Shown: one piece after another, positions 19,042 through 28,236 of the stretch
Layout of the letters: the number at the start of each line of letters is the position of its first letter
How positions within the stretch are numbered: position 1 is the stretch's first letter
NCBI RefSeq assembly: GCF_902859895.1
Contig: NZ_CADIKM010000023.1
Coordinates: 17,332-81,331 of the forward strand
From: Pararobbsia alpina
GTDB lineage: Bacteria > Pseudomonadota > Gammaproteobacteria > Burkholderiales > Burkholderiaceae
DNA length: 64,000 nucleotides
Direction: 5' to 3'
The notes under the pieces: model-generated
The model's input: the letters and a program-made list of their open reading frames with translations, nothing else
Databases searched by the model: none
What the model was told of the DNA's origin: nothing
Position numbers and translations under genes: made by a program

Positions 19042-19150
19042 TTAGGGGACGAGTCTCGCCGTCAGCAGGATCGCGGCCGAGATCGCGAACACGGCCAGAA
19101 AGGTGGCGTGCAGCGAATGATGCAGCACGAGACGCACAGCCGAATATTAT
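19042..19150 (-). pseudogene. C-terminal remnant of an MFS (drug-efflux-like) transporter
   Basis: Read leftward to a TAA at 19042-19044, one frame gives RLVLHHSLHATFLAVFAISA and a hydrophobic tail ending ARLVP. This resembles the last helix of DHA-type efflux carriers (a SLHATF-like entry into helix 12 or 14). No start or upstream part remains; the frame is lost above about 19150. It sits in the divergent promoter region between the reductase and the AAHS carrier, suggesting an old deletion. Assignment rests on a short match and is tentative. Confidence 0.35.
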
Positions 19151-19307
19151 GCCGTGTCCGTGCCGCTCACGCTTGAAACAGGTCCCTATGGCAAATGCCG
19201 GACCAATATCGCTTTATCGCATACTGTGTATGCTCAATATTGCATTGTGCGAGTTGGTGCCCAAGGCCAGACTACCGGCCACAACTAAATTCGCCAGGAG
19301 ACAAGCA

Positions 19308-19364
19308 ATGCGCCATTCCCGCCGTATGCCCCTCGTTCGATGCGAGGGAAAACTCCATGAGTGA
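19308..19364 (+). CDS. Possible 18-codon leader peptide overlapping the AAHS carrier start
   Basis: AGGAG at 19295-19299 precedes an ATG that opens MRHSRRMPLVRCEGKLHE and stops at 19362-19364, just past the carrier ATG at 19357 in another frame. Overlapping stop and start could couple translation. The carrier ATG itself has only a weak GAGGG further upstream. Chance is not excluded. Confidence 0.3.
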   Translation: MRHSRRMPLVRCEGKLHE

Positions 19365-20718
19365 AAACCCGGCTGTGAACGTTCAGACGTTCATCAACGA
19401 AAGCCCGTTTCGCGGCTTCCAGTGGCTCATTTTCGCAATGTGTTTCGGGATCGTTCTGCTCGATGGCTTCGATACCGCGGCAATCGGCTTTCTCGCGCCC
19501 TCGCTGATCACCGAATGGCATATCAGCCGGCCCGCGCTGGCTCCGGTCTTGAGTGCGGCATTGTTCGGGCTCGCTTGTGGAGCACTCATCTCGGGCTCGC
19601 TTTCCGATCGTCTCGGCCGTCGTCTGCTGCTCATCCTGTCGCTGCTGGTTTTCGGTGTCGCATGCCTGGCATCGGCCTTTTCGGTGGACCTGTCTGAATT
19701 GACGGTGCTTCGCTTCGTCACCGGGATCGGACTCGGCGCGGCGATGCCCAACGCGGTCACGATGATGAGCGAATACTGCCCCGACAGCCGCCGGGCGACG
19801 ATCGTCAACCTGATGTTCTGCGCCTTCCCGCTGGGTGCGGCCGCCGGGGGCTTTCTCGCTGCGTGGCTGATTCCCACGTTCGGCTGGCGCAGCGTGCTGG
19901 TGTTCGGCGGCGCGGCGCCGCTGTTGCTGGCGATACTGCTTTTTTTCAATATGCCCGAGTCGGTTCGCTATATGGTGGCCAAGCGCAAACCGGTCGAACA
20001 AATACGCGCGGTGCTCATGCGCATGTCTTCCCGGGCAGCCACCGCGGGTTCGTTTTTCATGACGGAGCAGGCGCCGGCGGTACAGGGCAAGCAAGGCATT
20101 CAACTGATGCTTTCGCGTCCCTACATTGTCGGTTCGGTCATGCTGTGGCTCGCCTACTTCATGGGTCTCGTCATCTTCTACGCATCGATCAACTGGATGC
20201 CGATCCTGCTCAAGGAAGCCGGCCTGACGCCGCAGCTTGCCACGCGGGTTTCGGCGCTGTTCCCGCTCGGTGGCGTCGGAGCCGTGCTGTGCGGCGTGCT
20301 GATGGATCGATTCAACGCCACTAAGGTCGTCGCAGCCTGCTATGCGCTCACCGCCATCAGCGTGTATGCGATCGGCCAGGCGGTCGGTAACGTCGGCTTG
20401 CTGATGCTCGTCGTGTTTGCCGCAGGGGTGCTGATGAATACCGCGCAATCGTCGATGCCCGCGCTGGCCGCTGCTTTCTATCCGACACAGGGGCGGGGGA
20501 CGGGTGTGGCATGGATGCTCGGCATCGGCCGCTTTGGAGGCATTGGCGGATCGTTCCTCGTCGCCGAACTCGAGCGCCGGCATTTCTCGTTTGCGGGCAT
20601 CTTCGCGGTCGTCGCGATTGCCGGACTGGTTTCGTGCATTGCATTGATCGTCAAGCAGATCAATCGTCCGCAGGACGTTACCGTCAATCGGGACGAGGGC
20701 GAGGCGCTGGTTCACTGA
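19357..20718 (+). CDS. MFS transporter, AAHS-type (aromatic acid:H+ symporter)
   Basis: A 453-residue, 12-helix inner-membrane carrier. LLDGFDTAAIGFLAPSL in helix 1 and the loop motif SDRLGRRLLL mark the AAHS group (PcaK, BenK, MhpT, VanK relatives). Downstream motifs (GLGAAMPNAVTMMSEYCP, then GWRSVLVFGG) are conserved in the group. It is the second AAHS carrier in the window, distinct in sequence from the one at 6543, so likely has a different or overlapping aromatic substrate. The start was placed at the MSENPAV methionine, since the extra 54 upstream codons show no homologous pattern. Confidence 0.84.
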   Translation: MSENPAVNVQTFINESPFRGFQWLIFAMCFGIVLLDGFDTAAIGFLAPSLITEWHISRPALAPVLSAALFGLACGALISGSLSDRLGRRLLLILSLLVFGVACLASAFSVDLSELTVLRFVTGIGLGAAMPNAVTMMSEYCPDSRRATIVNLMFCAFPLGAAAGGFLAAWLIPTFGWRSVLVFGGAAPLLLAILLFFNMPESVRYMVAKRKPVEQIRAVLMRMSSRAATAGSFFMTEQAPAVQGKQGIQLMLSRPYIVGSVMLWLAYFMGLVIFYASINWMPILLKEAGLTPQLATRVSALFPLGGVGAVLCGVLMDRFNATKVVAACYALTAISVYAIGQAVGNVGLLMLVVFAAGVLMNTAQSSMPALAAAFYPTQGRGTGVAWMLGIGRFGGIGGSFLVAELERRHFSFAGIFAVVAIAGLVSCIALIVKQINRPQDVTVNRDEGEALVH

Positions 20719-20756
20719 GACGCGCGCCGGGAGAGCCCGGTGCGCGCCGGCTGGCG

Positions 20757-20775
20757 GCCGATCCCGGAGATCGGC
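20757..20775 (+). terminator. GC-rich hairpins after the AAHS carrier
   Basis: GCCGATC and GATCGGC form a perfect 7-bp stem with a CCGGA loop. Just upstream (about 20722-20747) GCGCGCCGGG pairs with CCCGGTGCGCGC to make a second strong stem. Neither is followed by a T-run, so these are mRNA 3'-stabilising or Rho-assisted structures rather than a classical intrinsic terminator. Confidence 0.4.
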
Positions 20776-20867
20776 GCCCGCTTTCATCGTAACGCTTACA
20801 CTGTATTTTCCTCGAAGTGGCGCGTGCCCGCTTTCGGCATGTTGGCTTGAGATGGGAAGTCAATGCG

Positions 20868-22075
20868 ATGACGGACGCCGCGCAATTTTCCATGGTGCTC
20901 GTAGCGGATCACCTTGCCGCACAACGTGAGGCCATTGCGCAGCGCTGGCTGCGCACCGTCGAGGCCGATGCGGACATCGAGGCCACTGATCAACTGACTC
21001 ATACGCAGCTGCTCGACCACCTTCCGAGTGTGTTTCGAGATCTGTGCCAGTTCCTGCGCTGGCGGGATGCCAATGCGCTCGCGGGTGAGGCCCGGGAAGA
21101 TGCGCAGGAGCATGGGCAGCACCGCTGGGAGCAGGGATACCAGCTCGACGCACTGCTGCGCGAACTCGACGTCTTGCGGCGGATCGTGCTGTCCGAGGTC
21201 GGCGCCGTATCTCGAAAAGCGGATGCCATCGCCGAAGAGGGCGCGCGCACCCTGGTGGAAGAGTTCTTCAGTTTCGTCACACGCACCTCGGTCAAGCAGT
21301 TCATCGGGGAACAGCACGCACGGGACACCGACTATCAGCGGCAACTCGAAGAGGCCAATGCGCAACTGCGGATCGGCAACGGCCGGCTCGCCGATCTCGC
21401 CGCCTCCCGCGCGCTTTTGCCGTCCGCCGTGGCAGAAGAGTTGCACCTGATCGCCCGGCCGCTGTTGCGCGATGGGGCGGTCGAGAGCCCAGCCTTACCC
21501 GTCCTCGTCCAGCACCATCTCGCCGATCTGGATGCATTCGCCGCCCTGTTGCGCAAGTACGCGGCGGTCCTCTCGGGAGATGTCGAGGTCGTTGCAAAAC
21601 GAACGACCTTGCGGCCTTTGTTCGATGAACTGCTGCAGGATTTCTCGGCACGGGCCGCCGCCGGCGGACTCACGCTTGAAGGCAGTTTCGATGCGGGGCT
21701 CGGGGAGGTAGTCAGTGATCCGGAACTCCTGAGGCAAATTGCGGCCAATCTGCTCCGGTATGCGTTGAGCCGGGCGCGGACAGGGAGAGTCACGTTTTCA
21801 TTTTCCCGTGGCGCGGACGATCGCTGGCGCATCGAAGCATCTCATGTTGGCACGGCGCTTGCATATTTAAGTGCAGATAGTGACGCTGAGCCGCATGAGA
21901 GCAAGCAGGCGGGATTGGGCATCGATGTGGCGAAGGCATCGCGTCCTTGCTTGGCGGGACGGTCAGGGCGATCTCGACCGGGCGCCACGGCGCGCTCTGC
22001 GAAGCGACTTTGCCGCTCTGGACGGCCCGCCTATTCCGGCCCGCCGGAGCCCGCAACGGCAATGAAAAGCACTGA
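20868..22075 (+). pseudogene. RsbRD-N-type sensor kinase with C-terminal frameshift
   Basis: Residues about 1-165 look like the helical RsbT co-antagonist N-terminal (RsbRD_N) sensor domain (LVADHLAAQREAIAQRWLRT onward), and residues about 200-355 like a HATPase core. After GLGIDVAK the open frame becomes arginine-rich nonsense running to 22187. Shifting frame at 21933-21936 (AAGG; one G fewer than needed for KGI) restores IASLLGGTVRAISTGRHG, then CEATLPLW, ending at a stop at 22073-22075. That is a normal kinase C-terminus. A single-base deletion is inferred, or a sequencing error. A clear phospho-acceptor H-box is not evident. Confidence 0.65.
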
Positions 22076-22173
22076 CGGCGAACCAGACCGGGAGGGCGGT
22101 TTGTCGCTTCCATGGAAGAGGGTGCGGAACGATCCGATATTAATGTTTCGTGCAAGGCGAGGAATATTTGCAA

Positions 22174-23337
22174 ATGTCGGCCGATAAAAGCTTGCAGCGC
22201 CTGCCCGGCAGCGAGGATCCCACTGCGGAATTCCTGTCGTTGCTCGCCCATGAGCTGCGCAATCCGCTTGCCCCCATCGGGCATGCGGCGAATGTGCTGC
22301 GCATGTTGTCCGGCGACGAGCGGCAGGGCAAATGGCTCGATGTGATCGATCGCCATGTCGCGCATCTTGCGCGGCTGGTCGAAGAACTGGTCGACGGCGC
22401 GCGTGTGCAGCGGCAGCAGGTCACATTGCGCAAACAATGGGTCGACATCGCCGAGATCGGCCGCGAAGCGCTCGAGGCGTTTCAACCTCGCATCGATGCG
22501 CTGCGTCAGCATCTCGTCGCGCAGTTGCCGGCCGGCAGCATCCGCATGGAATGCGATCCGGTAAGGCTTCGGCAAGTGATGGATAACCTGCTGGACAATG
22601 CCGTCACGCATGCGCTGGAAGGCGGCACGGTCGAACTGACCATCGATCGGCAAGGCGATGCGCTGATGATTCGCGTCAGGGACAATGGCGTGGGGATTGC
22701 ACCCGAGGCGATCGCGCATATATTCAATGTCTTTTCCGCAGCGACCTTCGGCGCTGAAACTCACGCCAACCGCCTGGGTGTGGGGCTCGCCATCACGCGC
22801 AGCCTTGTCGAGTTGCATGGTGGCACCATCACCGCCGCGAGCCAGGGCATCGGCCGCGGCAGCACGTTCCTCGTGAGGCTGCCCACGAGCACGCCGCCGC
22901 CGGAGGCGCTCGTGTCGCGTTTTCCGAGCATGCACAAGACGGCGTCCACACGCATCTTGATCGTCGATGACAACGCCGATGCCGCCGAGGCGCTCTGCAC
23001 GCTGCTGTCGCTCGAGGGGCATGTGGTAAAGCAGGCCCATACCGCGAACGATGCGCTCTATGCGGTCACGGCATTTGATCCGGCCGTCGTCCTGCTGGAT
23101 ATCGACCTGCCTGATTTGAGCGGCTATGAGGTCGCCCGGCGCCTGCGCGCACGAGTCGGGCACGAGAGACTGCGCATCGTGGCGCTCACGGCCTTTGGTT
23201 CCGCGCGTGCCCGTGCTCGTGGGCAATCGGCAGGCTTTGACGAATACCTCGTGAAGCCCGTGGCGCTCGATGTGCTCGAAAGGGCACTCGTCCTGCCTGA
23301 AAAAGGCCTGGAACCCGGGAATTCGCCTGAACGCTGA
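22174..23337 (+). CDS. Hybrid sensor histidine kinase / response regulator
   Basis: A 387-residue soluble two-component hybrid: HisKA with His26 in LLAHELRNPLAP, a HATPase with Asn142 in the N-box, DNGVGI (170-175) and RLGVGLAITRSL, then a C-terminal receiver with acceptor Asp309 (VVLLDIDLP) and VKPV lysine region near 365. It has no membrane segment or PAS input, so its signal probably comes from the neighbouring RsbRD-type kinase gene 99 bp upstream. The ATG at 22174 is preferred to a GTG at 22150, since AGGCGAGG sits about 10 nt before it. Confidence 0.85.
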   Translation: MSADKSLQRLPGSEDPTAEFLSLLAHELRNPLAPIGHAANVLRMLSGDERQGKWLDVIDRHVAHLARLVEELVDGARVQRQQVTLRKQWVDIAEIGREALEAFQPRIDALRQHLVAQLPAGSIRMECDPVRLRQVMDNLLDNAVTHALEGGTVELTIDRQGDALMIRVRDNGVGIAPEAIAHIFNVFSAATFGAETHANRLGVGLAITRSLVELHGGTITAASQGIGRGSTFLVRLPTSTPPPEALVSRFPSMHKTASTRILIVDDNADAAEALCTLLSLEGHVVKQAHTANDALYAVTAFDPAVVLLDIDLPDLSGYEVARRLRARVGHERLRIVALTAFGSARARARGQSAGFDEYLVKPVALDVLERALVLPEKGLEPGNSPER

Positions 23338-23356
23338 CGTGGAGGGGGCCCGCGCT

Positions 23357-23659
23357 TCAGTAACCGCCGGTGTCCCGCGGAGTCGAACCGGCGGAGCCCG
23401 CTCCTCTGCCCCCGCCCGTTCCTTTGTCTCCGCCCTCGTTGGTGCCGCCCTGAGTCGAGCCACCGCCGACCGTGCTACCGGTGGCGCCCCCCGCTGTCCC
23501 GCTGGTGTTTCCTGTACTGGTCGATGAAGCACCGCTGTCGGATACCAGCACCACCTTGCCGATCGATTGCGCGTGCACGTTGAACGAGGCCACGACCAGT
23601 GCAGCCGATAGCAGGCCGGCGGGTAGGGCGCGGATGAGGATGAAATGATCGATATTCAT
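23357..23659 (-). CDS. Small secreted Gly/Ser/Thr-rich protein
   Basis: About 100 residues. A signal peptide is evident (MNIDHFILIRALPAGLLSAA then a hydrophobic run to VHA-QS). The mature part is low-complexity, rich in Gly, Ser and Thr (ASSTSTGNTSGTAGG and on), with no cysteine. AGGAG lies 5 nt before the ATG at 23659. It converges on the hybrid kinase gene. Low-complexity secreted proteins of this sort are common in Burkholderiaceae, but no function is known. Confidence 0.6.
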   Translation of the reverse strand: MNIDHFILIRALPAGLLSAALVVASFNVHAQSIGKVVLVSDSGASSTSTGNTSGTAGGATGSTVGGGSTQGGTNEGGDKGTGGGRGAGSAGSTPRDTGGY

Positions 23660-23775
23660 ATGCACTCCTGCGGCGGCGCCGTGTGAGGTGGATGGCTAAA
23701 GGTAGCAATCCGCGTACCTCGGCTCGGATGCAAGCCGGGTACGCCGGTGGGCCGCCGTGCCGGGCGGAATGACGA

Positions 23776-25272
23776 TCAGGACTCGCCAACCGCCCTCGAG
23801 GCTGACATGGCGCGTAGGGGCGCAGGCCTGCCGAACATGTCCTCTCCCGCCTGGATGAAGAGATTCTCAAGATACTTTGCGATATCGGGTGCGCCGGTCA
23901 TTTCTCCAAACGTGCCCCGCGTGATCGGACCGAATGCGAAGAGCCCCGGTACGAGTTCGCCGTCGCGATTCCTGATCCTGCTGCGAACGTCGACATCGAG
24001 CCCGAACCCCGTCTCGTCGAGTCGTGCGCGGCCTGCATCGAGCAGCGAGCGTACCAGCGGATCGGCCGCGATATTGCGCGCGGGCCCCGTGCAAAACACG
24101 ATGCGCTCGAAGGTGCGCCGCTCGATCTGGCCGCCTGGTTGCCGCAGTGTTGCAAGCAAACCGCCATCCGTGCGCTCGATGCCGGCGATCCCAAGCGTCT
24201 CGATGGCGATACGCCCTGAATCGATCGCTTCCTGAAGCGCCGCGTGGACTTGCGGGGCGACACGAAAGCGATGGACATCCCAGAACGGAAGCAGCCGCTT
24301 GATGACACGCTGTTTTTCCCGCTGAGGGAGTGCACCCCAGATCCGGGGAAGATCGAAACGCAGCGCGTCGACTGCCGGCTGCCAGCCGATGCGGTTCTCA
24401 TCGCGGGCAATCCGGTCTCGAAGCATGCGCAACAGCCGTCGCGCGGTCTGCGGAGGCGGCGCTTCATCGAGAAAGTCGGCCGCGTCTGAAAAAATGCCGT
24501 GGGGCTGGGCCAGCAGTCCGCGTCGCGAAATCGCCGTGATCGGTCCACGGTGGTTGCGCGCCAGCAGGCTGACCGCGCAATCGGCCATGGTCAAGCCGGT
24601 ACCGACGATCAGGACCGATGCGTCGGGCGCAATGGTTTTAAACGCGTCAAGTGCCCATGGATTGGCGATGAGCGCGGGGTCGCGCAATGCGCTTTCGGAC
24701 ACGGCGCAGGGTAGAGCAGGGGGCGCGTGGCCGATGCAGAGTGCAACACGATCGGCCGCGAGGGCGATGCCATTGTCGAGCGCCACCTCATGCCCCGATG
24801 TGTTTGCACGGATCGCCGACGCGGACGCTTGCCGGTGGTTGAAGCTGACGCGATCTCCCGCCGCGGCGAGCGCGTCGCGCAGTGTCGCGAGGACATAAGT
24901 CCCATAGTGCTCACGCGACACGTAGTGAGCCCCATTTTGATCCGTACAACCGGAATCGAGCGTGTCGTGCTCGATCAGCCAGCGTGTCGCGTGGGCTCGA
25001 TCGCTACCGAACAGGCTCATGCGGTCGCTCGGGACATTCATCCGGTGCAGCGGGTCGCGGGTGCTGTAAGCAATGCCGCGGCCGAGTTCGGCATTGCGCT
25101 CGATCAACTCGAACTGGAGCCGTGGAGGCGTGACGCCATCGCGGACTTTCTGGCTTGCGCGGATCGCATGGATCACGAAAGCGAGTCCCGTGAAGCCGCC
25201 GCCGATTACGGCGATCCGCAGCGGATCGGTGGTCTCGGCTACGGCGATGGTAGGGCTCGTGGAGGGTTTCAT
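23776..25272 (-). CDS. FAD/NAD(P)-binding oxidoreductase (NAD_binding_9 type)
   Basis: A 498-residue flavoprotein. Two Rossmann motifs are visible: RIAVIGGGFTGLAF near the N-terminus for FAD, and SVLIVGTGLTMADCAVSLL near 200 for NAD(P). ERNAELGRGIAYSTRDPLHR followed by MNVPSDRMSLF is typical of the large FAD-NAD(P)-binding family related to HcnB-like and lysine/ornithine-monooxygenase-like proteins. The ATG at 25272 (MKPSTSP) was preferred over 25314. It is divergent from tauA, sharing a 279-bp promoter region, so regulation together with the taurine operon is possible. Substrate unknown. Confidence 0.7.
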   Translation of the reverse strand: MKPSTSPTIAVAETTDPLRIAVIGGGFTGLAFVIHAIRASQKVRDGVTPPRLQFELIERNAELGRGIAYSTRDPLHRMNVPSDRMSLFGSDRAHATRWLIEHDTLDSGCTDQNGAHYVSREHYGTYVLATLRDALAAAGDRVSFNHRQASASAIRANTSGHEVALDNGIALAADRVALCIGHAPPALPCAVSESALRDPALIANPWALDAFKTIAPDASVLIVGTGLTMADCAVSLLARNHRGPITAISRRGLLAQPHGIFSDAADFLDEAPPPQTARRLLRMLRDRIARDENRIGWQPAVDALRFDLPRIWGALPQREKQRVIKRLLPFWDVHRFRVAPQVHAALQEAIDSGRIAIETLGIAGIERTDGGLLATLRQPGGQIERRTFERIVFCTGPARNIAADPLVRSLLDAGRARLDETGFGLDVDVRSRIRNRDGELVPGLFAFGPITRGTFGEMTGAPDIAKYLENLFIQAGEDMFGRPAPLRAMSASRAVGES

Positions 25273-25415
25273 GGTGCTTTCACTATGCTGGATGCAACTC
25301 GATATGATGATCAATCGCCTCCGTGCCGGTCAATCGGAGTCTCTCAATATATTGTGATATCGATTTCTCGAATCGGTCTTTGCCATCCAGTTCGGACGTG
25401 ATAATGCTCTATTGG

Positions 25416-25490
25416 CGTCATTTAGAATGTACAGAAGCATCGAGTAGTAGCCCAATATTTGTGTCATTTACAATGCACGAATGCTTCGAA
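25416..25490. promoter_or_regulatory. Paired direct repeats upstream of tauABC, candidate activator site
   Basis: GCGTCATTTAGAATGTAC (25416-25433) and GTGTCATTTACAATGCAC (25461-25478) match at 15 of 18 positions with a 45-bp period, about four helical turns. GAAGCAT (25434-25440) and ATGCTTC (25481-25487) form an inverted pair at the 3' flanks. The block lies 60-135 bp before tauA in an AT-rich stretch. LysR-type regulators of sulfonate genes (CysB/Cbl) use such spaced sites; this assignment is inferred. Confidence 0.5.
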
Positions 25491-25551
25491 CCGAGGCGCC
25501 ATAAATTCCCTATAGTCTCTGCCTACCTAGACCTTTCCCGTGGGAATCTCG

Positions 25552-26580
25552 ATGAAACGCTTCCAGGCTTTCATAAACTTGTCTGTAGTCTCGCTCGCTT
25601 TGGCGAGTGCGGCCGTGTCGCCCGCGCATGCCGATCCCCGCGAAGTCGTGATCGGCTATCAGGACATGGTGGTGCCCTGGCGCTATGCGCAGGCGACGGG
25701 TGAAGTCGAGAAGGCGACCGGCTACAAGGTGACCTATCGTAAGCTTGGCGGCGGCGCCGATGTGATCCGCGCGCTCGCCTCGGGCTCGATCCAGCTCGGC
25801 GAAGCGGGTTCGAGCCCGATTGCGGCGGGCCTTTCGCAAGGCGTGGACATTTCGCTGTTCTGGATTCTCGACAATATCAACGACGCCGAAGCGCTGGTGG
25901 CGCGCGACGGTTCCGGCGTCACGAAGATCACCGACCTCAAGGGCAAGAAGATCGGTTTGCCATTTGTCTCGACCTCGCACTTCCATGCGCTGGTTGCGTT
26001 GCAGGACGCGGGTGTCAATCCGTCGACGGTGAAGATCGTCAATCTTCGCCCGCCCGAAGTGGCAGCGGCATGGGAACGCGGCGACATCGACGCGACGTAT
26101 ATCTGGGATCCGGTGCTCGCCACCGTGAAGAAGAACGGCAAGGTGCTGATCACCTCGGGTGAAGTGGCGAAGGATTCCGGCAAGGCGACCTTCGACGGTT
26201 TTGTCGTTTCACGCAAGTTCGCGCAGGACAAGGACAACGCCGCGTTCGTCGAAAATCTCGTCAAGATCCTTGCCGCGACCGACGCGCAGTATCGCGACAA
26301 CAAGAGCGCATGGACGGCCACGTCCGCGCAGGTGCAGGCGGTCGCGAAGGAATCGGGCGCGACACCGGCTGATGTTCCCGCGAGCCTCGCGCTCTATGCG
26401 TTCCCGTCGGCGGCTGAACAGGCATCGCCGACCTGGCTCGGCGGCGGCAGGCAATCGGGCGCGGCGAAGTCACTCGCGGCCACCGCGAGCTTCCTCAAGG
26501 CACAGGGCACGATTCAGAATGTGTTGCCGGACTACTCCGTCGGCGTGGACCCGCGCTTCGTCCAACAGGCCGCGCGGTGA
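25552..26580 (+). CDS. tauA: Taurine-type ABC transporter periplasmic binding protein
   Basis: A 342-residue secreted binding protein: signal peptide cleaved near SPAHA-DP, then the TauA/NMT1-like fold. The stretches [20 protein letters not shown], then [20 protein letters not shown] and [18 protein letters not shown], closely parallel known TauA proteins. A GTG at 25540 is a possible alternative start. The stop overlaps the ATPase start. Sulfonate (taurine) capture for sulfur supply is the family role. No tauD dioxygenase lies in this window, so desulfonation must be encoded elsewhere. Confidence 0.85.
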   Translation: MKRFQAFINLSVVSLALASAAVSPAHADPREVVIGYQDMVVPWRYAQATGEVEKATGYKVTYRKLGGGADVIRALASGSIQLGEAGSSPIAAGLSQGVDISLFWILDNINDAEALVARDGSGVTKITDLKGKKIGLPFVSTSHFHALVALQDAGVNPSTVKIVNLRPPEVAAAWERGDIDATYIWDPVLATVKKNGKVLITSGEVAKDSGKATFDGFVVSRKFAQDKDNAAFVENLVKILAATDAQYRDNKSAWTATSAQVQAVAKESGATPADVPASLALYAFPSAAEQASPTWLGGGRQSGAAKSLAATASFLKAQGTIQNVLPDYSVGVDPRFVQQAAR

Positions 26581-27356
26581 CCACACTCGACATCCGCGGA
26601 CTCGGGCTCACGTATGAAGGCGCGACGAGTGCCGCGATCGAGGGTGTGAACCTGCGCGTTGAAAGCGGCGAGTTTGTCGTCGCGCTCGGTGCGTCGGGCT
26701 GCGGAAAGACGACCTTGCTGAACTGCATCGCGGGTTTTATCGATCCGACCGAGGGGGAGATACGGCTCAACGACGAACGGATCGACGGGCCGGGTGCCGA
26801 ACGGGGTGTCGTGTTCCAGAAGTATGCGCTGATGCCGTGGCTCGACGTGCTCGACAATGTCGCGCTCGGCTTGCGCTTCCAGGGTGTCGGCAAGCGTGAG
26901 CGTACGAAGATCGCACGCGAAATGCTCACGCTGGTCGGACTCGACAACCATGCTCACGCGAAGACCTATGCATTGTCAGGCGGGATGCAGCAACGCGTCG
27001 GCATTGCGCGGGCTCTGGCGAGCGATCCGCAGATGCTCTTGATGGACGAACCGATGGGGGCGCTCGACGCCTTCACGCGAGAAGCCATGCAGGAACTCGT
27101 GCTCGATGTCTGGGGCCGCACGCGCAAGACGATCTTCTTTATTACGCATAGCGTCGAGGAGGCGCTCTTTCTCGCGACGCGGCTGGTGCTGATGACGCCC
27201 GGACCGGGACGGATCGCCGAGAGTCATGCCTTGCCGTTCGCACGGCGGTTTCTCGAATCGCGCGATGCACGTGCTGTCAAATCGTCGGCCGAGTTCATCG
27301 AATGGCGCGAGCGGCTCGTGCATCGCCTTCATCAGCCGAACGAGGCCGTGCAATGA
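26577..27356 (+). CDS. tauB: Taurine-type ABC transporter ATP-binding subunit
   Basis: A 259-residue ABC ATPase with Walker [11 protein letters not shown]-loop FQKYALMPW, signature LSGGMQQR, Walker B MLLMDEP and an H-loop in FFITHS. It energises sulfonate import with the adjacent permease. A GTG start overlaps the tauA stop (GTGA), and the stop overlaps the tauC ATG (ATGA), so the three genes are translationally coupled. The TauB/SsuB group cannot be split reliably by eye; tauA decides the name. Confidence 0.88.
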   Translation: MTTLDIRGLGLTYEGATSAAIEGVNLRVESGEFVVALGASGCGKTTLLNCIAGFIDPTEGEIRLNDERIDGPGAERGVVFQKYALMPWLDVLDNVALGLRFQGVGKRERTKIAREMLTLVGLDNHAHAKTYALSGGMQQRVGIARALASDPQMLLMDEPMGALDAFTREAMQELVLDVWGRTRKTIFFITHSVEEALFLATRLVLMTPGPGRIAESHALPFARRFLESRDARAVKSSAEFIEWRERLVHRLHQPNEAVQ

Positions 27357-28216
27357 GTGCGGTCGAACCGGTAGACAGCGTTCCTGCGACGGTCAAACGG
27401 AACCAGCGGAACAAGCGTCGCGGCAAAGCTCGCGGGCTGCCGGGCGAGGGTTCGACCTTCGGCTTGAGCGTGATATCGGTGATTGCCATCGCGTCGCTAT
27501 GGTGGGCGGCGACCGCGCTTCACTGGGTGCCGCCGCTGTTCCTTCCTTCACCGCAAGCCGTCTGGGCTGCGTTCATCGATGCGTGGCATGGGCGTATCCA
27601 GGGCGGCCTGCCGCTGTCCGAGCATTTGCTGTGGAGCGCGATTCGCGTATTCGGGGCTTTCGGGCTTGCCGCACTGACGGGTATTCCCGCTGGCATCCTG
27701 ATGGGGGTGAGCCGCGTGGCGCGCGGACTGCTCGATCCGCCGCTCGAGTTCTATCGGCCGCTGCCGCCGCTCGCCTATCTGCCGCTCGTCGTGATCTGGT
27801 TTGGCATCGACGAAACGGCAAAGCTGCTCGTCATCTACCTGGCCTGCTTCGCGCCCATCGCGATGGCCGCGCGCGCGGGCGTACGCAGTGCGACGGCGGA
27901 GCAGGTGAATGCGGCCTATTCGCTCGGTGCAAGCTTTGCGCAAGTCGTGCGGCACGTCGTGTTGCCCGCGGCTTTGCCGGAGATCCTGACCGGCTTGCGC
28001 ATTGCGATCGGCTTCGGCTGGACCACGCTCGTCGCCGCGGAGATGGTCGCCGCGACCGCCGGGCTCGGGCAGATGGTGCTCAACGCATCGAGCTTCCTGC
28101 GGACCGATGTCGTGGTGATGGGTATCGTGCTGATCGGCTTGATCGCATGGACCTTCGATCTCGGGATGCGGGCCATGGAGCGCCGGCTGGTGCCGTGGAA
28201 AGGGCGGGGCGCGTAA
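27353..28216 (+). CDS. tauC: Taurine-type ABC transporter permease
   Basis: A 287-residue integral inner-membrane permease with about six helices. The cytoplasmic EAA-like loop reads [20 protein letters not shown] then [15 protein letters not shown], the docking site for the ATPase. The basic N-terminal extension ([14 protein letters not shown]) precedes the first helix. It ends the tauABC operon; the converging DUF1993 gene begins 20 bp later. Confidence 0.88.
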   Translation: MSAVEPVDSVPATVKRNQRNKRRGKARGLPGEGSTFGLSVISVIAIASLWWAATALHWVPPLFLPSPQAVWAAFIDAWHGRIQGGLPLSEHLLWSAIRVFGAFGLAALTGIPAGILMGVSRVARGLLDPPLEFYRPLPPLAYLPLVVIWFGIDETAKLLVIYLACFAPIAMAARAGVRSATAEQVNAAYSLGASFAQVVRHVVLPAALPEILTGLRIAIGFGWTTLVAAEMVAATAGLGQMVLNASSFLRTDVVVMGIVLIGLIAWTFDLGMRAMERRLVPWKGRGA

Positions 28217-28236
28217 GGCCCCGCACTCGATTAGGC

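Noticed and set aside
19285..20787. 500-codon minus-strand frame over the AAHS carrier
   Set aside because: Antisense of a well-matched transporter gene; composition typical of a GC-rich shadow frame.
21790..23532. Long minus-strand open frame (580 codons) across the kinase genes
   Set aside because: It is the antisense shadow of the sensor-kinase genes. Its product is His/Arg/Gln-rich with no domain, and the plus strand carries clear HisKA, HATPase and receiver motifs.
25552..28216. Complete taurine degradation cluster including tauD
   Set aside because: No TauD-type dioxygenase was found next to tauABC; only the importer is present.
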